The notes under the pieces: generated by a model | What the model saw: only the letters and a program-made list of their open reading frames with translations | Told to the model about the DNA's origin: nothing | Database searches by the model: none | Translations under genes and position numbers: made by a program | NCBI GenBank assembly: GCA_051875715.1 | Contig: JBJEHD010000057.1 | Location: 1 to 50,024 of the forward strand | Length of the DNA: 50,024 nt | From: DYCT01 sp051875715 | GTDB taxonomy: Bacteria; Bacteroidota; Bacteroidia; Bacteroidales; Bacteroidaceae | Reading direction: 5' to 3' | Shown here: positions 1-8,700 of the stretch, piece by piece | Position numbering within the stretch: the stretch's first letter is position 1 | Layout of the letters: the number at the start of each line of letters is the position of its first letter

Positions 1-2
1 TG

Positions 3-50
3 CTCAAAAATAGAAGTTGTTATCATCATAACGCTAATGACCGATTTGGG
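3..50 (-). repeat. Left copy of 48-bp boundary repeat
   Basis: The reverse complement of these bases recurs at 26951-26998 with one mismatch (base 14 against base 26987). Read on the minus strand it begins CCCAAATCGGTCATTAG and contains an internal GTTAT/ATAAC inverted repeat. The match runs almost to the left edge of the window, so the element probably continues outside. The two copies face each other across the GAG locus. A shorter relative (19 bases, one mismatch) lies at 27096-27114. Confidence 0.9.
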
Positions 51-57
51 TTTAACG

Positions 58-145
58 CGTATACACGCGAAGCCCTTCACGTGTACACGCGAAGGCCGAT
101 GCGTGTACACACGAAGGGCCTCGCGTGTATAGACGAAAAATCGCG
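58..145. repeat. 22-bp tandem repeat, four units
   Basis: Units begin at 58, 80, 102 and 124, an exact 22-base period. The conserved core is CGTGTACACGCGAAG, with the palindrome GTGTACAC in units 2 and 3. Unit tails differ. The cluster sits about 100 bases beyond the stop codon of the GH95 gene. Bases 146-244 between it and that stop show nothing else I recognise. There are no spacers of the CRISPR kind. Confidence 0.85.
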
Positions 146-244
146 TCCGCCGGCGCGTCGGAAGGGCTCAATCGGACGCACCTTTGAGGTTGCGCCAAAA
201 CACTGAATCGAGACGGACAGAAGGCAGTTCGGACGAACCGGCGT

Positions 245-2704
245 TCATTGGGCAAAGTCGGCCGCCAGGAGGCTCACCCGCTGGCCGGCAAAGAGACGGA
301 GCGTATGGGTCGCACCCCGATGGGTCAGGCGGTACTCACCCGTACGCGAAGCCGTCAGCACGGCCTCACGCAACGAGCCCTCCTTCCAGCGGAGGTCCAC
401 CGTGAGGCCGCCACGGGCCTTCAGCCCCTTCACGTGGCCCTCAGGCCAGGCCGTGGGCAGGGCCGGAAGCAGGTCGACCGTCTCGCCATGGCTCTGCAGC
501 AGCATCTCGGCCATGCCGGCCGTGGCGCCGAAGTTGCCGTCAATCTGGAACGGAAGGGCGTTGAGCAGGTTGCGATACACCCCTCCGGCCAACGCGCCGT
601 CCTGTCCCTCGCGCACCGGGCAAAGCAAGTTGCGCAAGGTGGCATAGGCACGGTCGCCCTCGTGCAGACGTGCCCACAGCGACGTTTTCCAGGCCATGCT
701 CCAGCCCGTGGTCTTGTCGCCCCGGTCGAGCAGGGTCTGACGGGCGGCATCACGCCAGACCGGGTCGAGGGCCACGTCCGAGCCCGGATAGAGGCCGAAC
801 AGGTGCGACACGTGCCGGTGCTGCGGTTCGAACTCGGCGTATTCCTTGTCCCACTCCAGCAACTGGCCGTGGCTGCCCTTCTGATACGGGCGGAGGTGCG
901 GCAACTGGCTGCGCAGCGTGTCGGTCAGCGCATCGTCCACGCCAAGCACGCGGGCGGCATCGAGCGTCCGGGCGAACAGGTGGCGCACGATGGCCATGTC
1001 CATGGTCGGACCAGGGCAGAGCGACGCCTCACCCCCGTCGGGCAGTAGATAATGATTCTCGGGCGAGGTGCCCAGAGGGGTGACGAGATGGCCCCGGCCG
1101 TCGTCGACGAGCCACTGCGAACAGAATCGGGCCGAGCCGGCCATCACCGGATACATCTCGCGCAGGAAGTCCACATCGCCGGTGTAGGCATAGTGTTCCC
1201 AGATGTGCTGGCACAGCCACGGGCCGGACATGTTCCAGAAGAACCAGTAGACAAAGCCGTCGCTGGGATAACCCTCGCGCCAGATGGACATATTGTGGTG
1301 GACGGTCCATCCGTCGAGGCCGTACATATCCCGCGCCACCGCCTCGCCGCGTGCGGCAATCTCGCGCAGGAAGCGGAAGAGCGGTTCGTGGCACTCGCTG
1401 AGGTTGGTCACCTCGGCCGGCCAATAGTTCATCTGCAGGTTGATGTTGAGCGTATAGCCGGCGCACCAGGGCGGCACCACCTTGTCGTTCCAGAGCCCTT
1501 GCAGATTGAGCGGCTGGCCTCCGGGACGCGAGCCGGCAATCATCAGGTAGCGGCCGAACTGGAAGAAGAGCGCGTAGAGCGCGGGGTCGTTGTCGCCCGT
1601 GAAGCGGCGCAGGCGTTCGTCGGTGGGCAGGGCGGCCAGGTCGGCCGGCGTGGGCAGGGTGAAGTTCACCCGTCCGAAGAGTTCGGAGAAGTCGTCGACG
1701 TGGCGGCGACGCCAATCGGCATAGGTGCGGCCCTGCACCCCACGGCGGGCCTTTCCCTCGGCCACGGCCGGGTCGACACCTTCGCGGCTGGGACTGCGGT
1801 CGGGTCCGTTGTACGAGGTGGCCGCCGACAGCACGAACGAGGCCCGCGTGCAGCGGCGTACGTGCAAAGCCGTATCGCCCGGGAGGGCCACGACCTCACC
1901 GTCCTCGCAGTAGGGCGACACGGTGGCACGGAAGCGGGTGCCGCGACCGTCCAACTGGTCGGCATAGAGCACGTGTCCGCTGCGTATCTGCCGTCCGTCG
2001 GCATCGAAATACTCGGGATGGAGCCGCTCTGTGCCAGCCTTGCGGATGGCTTCGGGCGTGCGGCGCTGCACGTGGGCCGGAGCCTGCCCTTCGATCAGCA
2101 GAAAGAGGCTGTCGGCCACCCGGATGTGGGCCGGGTGCGGTGTGTTCAGACGGATGTCGAAGTCGATGGGCCGGTCGGCCTCCACACGTACCACAACGAC
2201 CTGGTCGGGATAGGAGGCGAAGACCTCGCGGCGGATGTTCGTCCGCCCTTGCCGGTAGGTGGTCACGGCCATGCCGTCGCACATACGGAGGCGGTGGGCA
2301 TAGTCGGTCACCTTGCCGTCGAGGTGGAAGTCGAGCCAAAGGTCGCCCAGTGGCTGATAGGCCTCATCGAGCCGTCCCACCCACTCGCGCTGGGCGATGG
2401 CCTCGGCCTCGCCCTGTCGCCCCTCGGCCAGCAGACGCATCACCTCCGCCTTTCGTTCGCCGAGCCGGATGCCGTCGACGGCCATGTCCGGCTCGCCGCT
2501 GTAGAGCGTGTTCTCGTTCAACTGGATGCGCTCGCATCGCGTGTCGCCGAACACCATCGCACCGAGCCGGCCGTTGCCCACGGGCAGGGCTTCCTCCCAC
2601 CGCGTGGCAGGCGTACGATACCATAGTTCGTTTTCCTGCGCTGCCAGCGGCAAGATGCAAACGCATCCCGCCAGCAGCGCCATCATCTGGGATATTCTTT
2701 TCAT
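245..2704 (-). CDS. GH95 family alpha-L-fucosidase-like glycoside hydrolase
   Basis: The 819-residue protein has a signal peptide (residues 1 to about 22, ending LPLAAQ) and the normal GH95 layout: N-terminal beta domain, (alpha/alpha)6 barrel and C-terminal beta domain. Visible family motifs are the early ALPVGNGRLGAMVFG, NINLQMNYWPAEV near residue 425 (the two catalytic Asn), TSPENHY near 550 (general-acid Glu) and QIDGNFGATAGMAEML near 720 (Asp). The family is known to remove terminal alpha-1,2-L-fucose by inversion; some members are alpha-L-galactosidases. The gene lies 14 bases downstream of a chondroitinase-type PL8 gene and is probably last in that operon. A fucosidase in a GAG locus is unexpected. 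Family assignment is firm; the substrate is inferred. Confidence 0.9.
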   Translation of the reverse strand: MKRISQMMALLAGCVCILPLAAQENELWYRTPATRWEEALPVGNGRLGAMVFGDTRCERIQLNENTLYSGEPDMAVDGIRLGERKAEVMRLLAEGRQGEAEAIAQREWVGRLDEAYQPLGDLWLDFHLDGKVTDYAHRLRMCDGMAVTTYRQGRTNIRREVFASYPDQVVVVRVEADRPIDFDIRLNTPHPAHIRVADSLFLLIEGQAPAHVQRRTPEAIRKAGTERLHPEYFDADGRQIRSGHVLYADQLDGRGTRFRATVSPYCEDGEVVALPGDTALHVRRCTRASFVLSAATSYNGPDRSPSREGVDPAVAEGKARRGVQGRTYADWRRRHVDDFSELFGRVNFTLPTPADLAALPTDERLRRFTGDNDPALYALFFQFGRYLMIAGSRPGGQPLNLQGLWNDKVVPPWCAGYTLNINLQMNYWPAEVTNLSECHEPLFRFLREIAARGEAVARDMYGLDGWTVHHNMSIWREGYPSDGFVYWFFWNMSGPWLCQHIWEHYAYTGDVDFLREMYPVMAGSARFCSQWLVDDGRGHLVTPLGTSPENHYLLPDGGEASLCPGPTMDMAIVRHLFARTLDAARVLGVDDALTDTLRSQLPHLRPYQKGSHGQLLEWDKEYAEFEPQHRHVSHLFGLYPGSDVALDPVWRDAARQTLLDRGDKTTGWSMAWKTSLWARLHEGDRAYATLRNLLCPVREGQDGALAGGVYRNLLNALPFQIDGNFGATAGMAEMLLQSHGETVDLLPALPTAWPEGHVKGLKARGGLTVDLRWKEGSLREAVLTASRTGEYRLTHRGATHTLRLFAGQRVSLLAADFAQ

Positions 2705-2718
2705 GTCAGTTCGTTTGA

Positions 2719-5613
2719 TTATTTAGCAGTCAGACAGATGGGATAGTTGCGGCCGCACACGGTGGTCAGTTCCACCACGGTCTCGCCGTCGGCATGGGTC
2801 ACAGTCAGGTCGCCGTCGGGGCAGGAAGCCACGAACGAGCCTTTCAGACGGAGCACAGTGCGGTGGGGTGCTTCGGGGACGAGCACGCTTTCCTCGGTCA
2901 GCTGGCCCATGTGGTCGACCTGCGTGCGGCGCATATCCGGCTCGCACACCGTCAGCACGGCCTCGCGCTTGCCCGTCTGCTGCCAGATGTAGGAGAGCGG
3001 GATGTTGACCCGAGTCACGGGCAGGCCCTCGTAGGTCTGTTCGTGGTCGTAGAGGGCGGCATACACCAGGCCTTTCCCTTTGTGGCGCACGATGTGGGCC
3101 GCGTTGTCCTGCCGCACCACCTGCACGGGCGATGCGGACGAGAGCAGTTTCTTGCCCATCTTCGCTCCTTGCTCCGTCACCATATAGTAAAGGTAGGATC
3201 CGCCCTTCGGTGCCCGGCCGTGGTCGATGGCGGCCACGGTGAACGGGGCCTTCGTGTGCAATGCAGGCTGTGCGCCCTTCACGGCATAGGTGATGCCGGC
3301 ATGGTCGGTCAGCAGATAGCCGTTGCCCTCCTTGCGCGGGGCAGGCAATGCATCGGCACCCTTCGACTGGAACAGCGTGGTGACGGTGGTGTGGTCGGCA
3401 TCATCGTTCTGCACGTCCGAGCCGAGGCACATCACCACATCGTCGAAGAAGAGCACCGTCTTGTTGGCCCGCAGCGTGGGGCAGAAGGCCTGGTCGTGCA
3501 GGCGGAAAGAGAACAGGGCCACGTTGTCCGAGGCCGAAACACCGGCAAGGAAGGTCTCGTCGGAGTAGTTGCGATGGTCGGAGAAGCCCTTGGCGTGCTC
3601 TTTCTGCTTCAGCTCGTCGTACGGCATCACCAGCGAGGTGGCACCGGGGATGTAACTCCAGTCGAAGGTCTTCTCCTTCGGATTGAACGACTTGCGGCCG
3701 GAGGTCAGGTCGAAGTATTCCACCTGCCCGTTCGAGAGGTAGCGGCCGGCCAGGTTCTCGTGGTCGGACGACTCATAGTCCCAGATATAGCGGCTGAAGC
3801 CTTTCACATTGAAATGGAAATGCGGATTCTTCACCACCAGCAGGCCGGAATAGGGCATGAAGCGTGTGCCCACGGGTGCCTGTTCGGCCTCGACGGACAG
3901 GGCCAGCGCACGGGTCAGCACCTCGGCCTCGCCCACCGTCGAGGTATAGGAGAGGTTGGAGTTGACGTCGTCGAGTACCTTCTCCACCTTCGTGCGGTTG
4001 TGCTCGGCCAGGCGTTTCAGCGCAGCCAGCAATTCCGCGTCGGGTGCATCGTAGGCGAAAGCCGCATAGGCGAAGGCAGGCAGCAGTTCGTGCAGCACTT
4101 CCTGTCCCTCGGGGAAGCGTCCCACCGTGCCGGCCGGCACTTCGAGGTTGGCACTGAAGAAACGGAAGGTGAGCAGTCCGCGCTTCACGTGGTCGACCGC
4201 CTCGGCCGACAGGGAATAGGGTGTGTCGTGCAGCAGATAGGCCACCAAGGCCCCCACGTAGAGGGCATGGGGATAGTAGGCACTGTTGTAGGCACCACGG
4301 TGGTGGTAGCCCGAGCCGTCGCTCTTGAAGGTGCCGAAGTAGCCGGGGCCGTAGCCCAGGGAGAGGTTCATGTAGTCGCGGAAAGCAGTCAGGGCGGCCT
4401 GCTGTTCGCGTGCGTCGGTCAGCGCCAACGCATACGCCAGTTTGGGCAAGGCCAAGGCGCGGAGGTTGTCGGCCACCTCGCCGGGATGGTCGGGCAGGTC
4501 GTAGCACATGCCGAAGAGGGTCATCCAGCGCATGGTCTGGAGTTCGCGCCGGCGCATCTCCGGAGTCATCTGGTCGCGCAGCAGGAAGATGGAGTGGAAG
4601 TAGCCCGCGCTGCGCAGTTTCTCGAAGGTCAGGTTGCCCAGCGCACTATAGTCGGCCCAGCCCTGGTCGTTGAACCAGTCGTAGATGTCGAACGCGCGCT
4701 TCAGGCTGGCCTCGTTGCCATGCTTGCGGTAGTCCAAGGCCAAGGGCAGCAGCACGTTCTTGTTGATGTCCATGAAGAAGAGCGTCTTCTCGCCGTCCAT
4801 TTTGGCCGGTGTGCGCATGGCATAGAGCGGCTCGGTCAGCGTGTACTTCTGCGATGCCTTCACGCCGCGAAGGATGAACCCGGCCTCCTTGTCGGCACGG
4901 CGTTTCACCCACTCGTGGCGGACACTGCCGCTGCCCAGGTACCACTGCTCCAGCCTTTCGGCGATGGTCCGGATTTCGGCCGGTGTGGCAGCCACAGTTT
5001 TCGCATAGTCCGGCTCGGCCTGACGGTAGCGCAGGAAGTCCATGACCAACGCAAAGTCGGTACGGTTCACCTTCACCTGTCCGTCGGTCATGCGGAGGTA
5101 GGACACGTTGCGCGTCAGTTCGAGGTTGTCGAGGCAGACGACGCCCCCTTGTGTCGTGGCGGGAAAGCGCACCTCCATGCGGGTCAGCATGGTCTTACGG
5201 TCTTTGCCCATGTCCTCGGTGAAGCGGTTTTGCAGGGCGCGCCAGCCCCGGAAGTTGAGGTGGAAGGGCACCTGGCACACGTCCCGGCCGGCCTCGTCCT
5301 GGAACACCACCCGGAGATCGGCGTCGACGGGTTGCTCGTTGTAAATCCAGGCCGTCACGCCTCCGCTGCCGGCCTTGCAGGCCTTGTCCAGTCCGGCAGG
5401 CCGGTCGATGGCCAGCACGGCACCCGGCTGCCAGGCCACACGCAGCGATTGTTTGCCCAATTTGTAGCGCGCGGTCGTCGCGCTCAGTTCGGCCTGCTCG
5501 GCCTGCCAGCCGTCCGTCGGCGCGTCGCCCTCGAACGAGTAGATTTGCGCCTGTGCCGTAACGGTCCACAGGCAGGAAGCCATCAGGGCTCCCCAAAGTG
5601 ATTTTTTCATCAT
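2719..5613 (-). CDS. Chondroitinase-ABC-type polysaccharide lyase, PL8
   Basis: The 964-residue protein has a signal peptide ending TAQAQ, then a jelly-roll lyase-N domain (residues about 25-175), an alpha/alpha-toroid catalytic domain (about 190-560) and beta-sandwich domains to the end. Candidate catalytic residues follow the PL8 pattern: His and Tyr in YHHRGAYNSAYYP (near 435), Arg in GTVGRFPEG (near 498) and Glu in TVGEAEVL (near 560). Such enzymes cleave chondroitin or dermatan sulfate or hyaluronan by beta-elimination, leaving a 4,5-unsaturated uronic acid. Unlike its two relatives in this window it lacks a T9SS tail, so a periplasmic location is likely. It is closely related to the PL8 at 18031-21261, sharing the motif KGFSRYIWDYESS. 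It is the middle gene of the minus-strand operon. Confidence 0.9.
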   Translation of the reverse strand: MMKKSLWGALMASCLWTVTAQAQIYSFEGDAPTDGWQAEQAELSATTARYKLGKQSLRVAWQPGAVLAIDRPAGLDKACKAGSGGVTAWIYNEQPVDADLRVVFQDEAGRDVCQVPFHLNFRGWRALQNRFTEDMGKDRKTMLTRMEVRFPATTQGGVVCLDNLELTRNVSYLRMTDGQVKVNRTDFALVMDFLRYRQAEPDYAKTVAATPAEIRTIAERLEQWYLGSGSVRHEWVKRRADKEAGFILRGVKASQKYTLTEPLYAMRTPAKMDGEKTLFFMDINKNVLLPLALDYRKHGNEASLKRAFDIYDWFNDQGWADYSALGNLTFEKLRSAGYFHSIFLLRDQMTPEMRRRELQTMRWMTLFGMCYDLPDHPGEVADNLRALALPKLAYALALTDAREQQAALTAFRDYMNLSLGYGPGYFGTFKSDGSGYHHRGAYNSAYYPHALYVGALVAYLLHDTPYSLSAEAVDHVKRGLLTFRFFSANLEVPAGTVGRFPEGQEVLHELLPAFAYAAFAYDAPDAELLAALKRLAEHNRTKVEKVLDDVNSNLSYTSTVGEAEVLTRALALSVEAEQAPVGTRFMPYSGLLVVKNPHFHFNVKGFSRYIWDYESSDHENLAGRYLSNGQVEYFDLTSGRKSFNPKEKTFDWSYIPGATSLVMPYDELKQKEHAKGFSDHRNYSDETFLAGVSASDNVALFSFRLHDQAFCPTLRANKTVLFFDDVVMCLGSDVQNDDADHTTVTTLFQSKGADALPAPRKEGNGYLLTDHAGITYAVKGAQPALHTKAPFTVAAIDHGRAPKGGSYLYYMVTEQGAKMGKKLLSSASPVQVVRQDNAAHIVRHKGKGLVYAALYDHEQTYEGLPVTRVNIPLSYIWQQTGKREAVLTVCEPDMRRTQVDHMGQLTEESVLVPEAPHRTVLRLKGSFVASCPDGDLTVTHADGETVVELTTVCGRNYPICLTAK

Positions 5614-5647
5614 GTGTATTTCTATTATCGGTTATGTTTACGGATAC

Positions 5648-5692
5648 AACACGGGCCGACAGAGCACCCTGCGGCCTCCCCCGGCCCGTGTT
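5648..5692 (-). terminator. Intergenic hairpin between two PL8 genes
   Basis: A perfect 10-bp stem (AACACGGGCC with GGCCCGTGTT) and a 25-base loop fill the 90-base gap between the two minus-strand lyase genes. In the minus-strand transcript no U-run follows the stem, so it may be a processing or RNA-stability hairpin inside an operon rather than a true terminator. Confidence 0.4.
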
Positions 5693-5703
5693 CTGTTCTT
5701 ATC

Positions 5704-8700
5704 TTATTGTTTCAGCAGTTTGCGTCCGAAGGGTTGTCCGTCCACCTGCAGGAAGTAGAGGCCGGAGGCCAGCGAAGCGGTGGCAAACACCACGATGCGG
5801 CCCTGTGCCGGCTGCGCGAGCACCACGCGGCCCGACACGTCGCACAACTGCACCTGCGAAGCCTCGGCAGGCAGTTCCACCGTCAGCCGGTCGGCAAAGG
5901 GGCAAGGCCAGGCCGAAACCGACGCATCGCCGGTGGTCGCGGCGATGTCCACCACGCCTTCGTTCACCAACGCCACCTCGAGCGACTGGGCATCCTTGCC
6001 GTGGAAGCGGAACGTGGTGAGGTCGTTCGTCTCGTCGTATGCCAGGCGTTCCACTTGCTCGTAGGTGGAAGCCAGCGTCCAGTTGCCTTTCAGCGTCACG
6101 TCAACCGGCTGCTCCTCGCTGTCCAGGTAGGTGCGGCTGCCGTCGATGGCCCACACCTGATAGGGGAACTTGTCGGCCGGATAGAAGCCCAGTTCAGGGT
6201 TGCACACACTCAGGTTGATGTGCGCCTTGTCCACCTCGCGCAGCATAGCCATACAAGGCACGGACACGGCAGAGAGGTAGTTGTCGTCGAGCGCGGCAGA
6301 CGTCTGGAAGAAGGCATATCCCTTCAGGCCTTTCGCCGGATGGTAGACGATGTGGGCCGTGGCATCGCGCTGCTGCACGACGTAAGGCAGGTCGGGCGTA
6401 CCGCTCATGGCCTTCACCTTGTCGGCTCCGCCCACATAGATGAGGTATTCATAACTGCCGTCGGTGTTCTTGCCGTGGTCCAGCCAGGCCTTGGCATAGT
6501 TGCCCGTGGTCGTCGTGGCCGTATTGGCATCCTTCACCGAAGTCTGCGTGGCACGGGTCAGATGAAGGCCGTTGGCGTTCGGGATGACGTAGCCGTTGCC
6601 CACCGCGTCGGTCAGGTAGCAAGGAGCGTCGGTGCTCTGCGTCTCGTCGACGGTCAAGCCCGTCTTGGCCTCGCCGTTCACGTAGAGCGGTGTGTCGGCC
6701 GTCTGCAGTGCATTCTGGAACAGCGTGGTATGCGCGTCGTAGGTGGCGTGTGTGTTCTTGATGGCCGAGCCCAGGGCCACCACCTCGTCGTCGAAGAAGA
6801 AGTAGGACTTGTTGGCCGTCAACTTCACGCCCAGCCAGGCACGTTTGTTGGCGTAGTCGTAGGCCTGGCGGATGTCGTCGTAAATCATGGCGTACATACC
6901 GTGCTTGCCCTCCAGCGAAACGCCGCCCACATAGGAACGCGGCGAGAATTTGGCCCATTCGAAGTATTTGGCCTCCTGTACGATGTCGTCAATGGACATA
7001 TCGAGCACCGTGGCACCGGGCACGTGAACCCAGTCCCATCCGTCATAGCCCAAGCCGCTGGCCGCAGCCGTCACCACACCTTCGGCATCCTTCGTGGCAT
7101 AAATGGCCAGGCCGCCCGCGCTCTGGTTGCGGCCAATCCAGTTCTGTCCGCTGTTGGTCTCGAAATCCCACACGTATTTGCTATAGCCCTTGGCCGACAC
7201 CATCCAGTCGCCGCGCCGATGCACCTGCATGGCGGCGTAAGGATAGGCGCAGTTGCTTTCCTCCACCTCAGTGTCGGTCAACTCCTTCGCCTTCAGTTGG
7301 TTCATCAGTTGCACAGCCTGAAGGCCACCGTGGAAGTAGATGTCGCACTTCACGTCCTTCAGCGTGCTGCCCACCACGCCCGAGTAGGCCGGGTCGTACA
7401 GGCGGCAGAAGGCGCCGCCGATGCGTTCCTTCATTTCGCCTCCGATGGCCTGGTAGAGATACGCAAAGGCCGGCATATTGCTAAGCAGGGTGCTCAGTTG
7501 GTTGGGGAAGCGTCCGCACAAACCGCGGTTGATGTCGTATTTGCCGCTATACTGGCGGAAGGCCAGCAGGCTGTTGGCCAGGTTGGCCAGCGCGGTCTCG
7601 GACAAGGCGTAGGACGTTTCGCGCAGCATCATCGCCATCTGGCACGAGGTGTGGAGGGCATCGATGTTGTAGGCGTTGCCCCAAGGGCCGTAGTGGTGGT
7701 AGCCGGTGTAGTCGGGCTTGATGAAACCGTCCCAGGCGGAGTTGACCGAAAGGTTCACCTCCAGCACCCGAAGCAGGTAGTCGAGGTCGGCTTCGCGGGC
7801 GAGGTCCTCATCGGTCTGAGCAGCCAGAGCCATGAGGCGGTTGTGGTATACCGAGCGAACTCCGTCGCTGCGCATGCCGTTATGCTTGGTGTTGAGTCCC
7901 CACACCTGGTCTTTCGAGTTCATATCGGCATTGTCGTCGGTCACCATGCGCGTCAGCCAGCGCATCGTTGCGCCAACCGTTTCCCACTGTCCGGCACGCT
8001 GCAGTTCCTCACGCATCAAGATGCCGGCATAGAAGTAGCCGGCCAGACCCAGATACGGGCCGTCGGTTCCAAAACCGAGGTCGCAACCGGGGGCAAAGCC
8101 GCGCTTCTCCAGGTAGGTGAACAGGTCGAGGATGTCGGCCCGCAGCGAAGCGTCGTGATAGTCGGCATTCGGGTCGGCAGCCGGACCTTGCAATTGATAG
8201 CACATCGACAACGGCACCAGCACGTTGCCGAGCAGGTCGCGCAGGTCGGCACACTTGGTATTGAAGTCATACGGAGCCAACCCTTCTTCCCACTGATAAG
8301 TGGCCAGTTTCTGCTTGGCCGAAGCCACCAAGGCCATCAGGGCTTGATAGCGGGTCTTCACTTGCTCGTTGGTGTAGTCCGGGTTGTCACCCGTCAGGAA
8401 CGTAAAGTAACGCTGATAGATGATTTCGGCATCGCCGGCAGGCATCACCACGGTGGTACGCACCTCGCTGTATTCACTTCCGCTCTTGAGGCAGGCGTAC
8501 AGGTAGTAACGCTGCGCCGAGAGATTGTCGAGGTCGAAGGTCACGCACGTGCCTCCCTTCGCCACCGCCGTACTTCCGTTGCGCCAAGCGCCGGTGCCTT
8601 GTTCCACCTCGGCGGCCGTAGGTTCCTTTTCTTCCTGCGTCAGCATCCAGTAGAGTGTGCCGTTGTCATTGCCCATGGCTTCCATCGTCACGGCATCGGC

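Noticed and set aside
58..145. Possible CRISPR array
   Set aside because: The repeats are adjacent with no unique spacers of uniform length, units diverge, and no cas gene is present. The same applies to the other three repeat clusters.
2794..5601. Long open frames opposite to the PL8, GH95, beta-propeller and T9SS genes, some above 900 codons
   Set aside because: They lie exactly antisense to genes with clear domains, have His/Gly/Val/Arg-rich low-complexity translations without motifs or signal peptides, and arise from the GC-rich codon use of the real genes.
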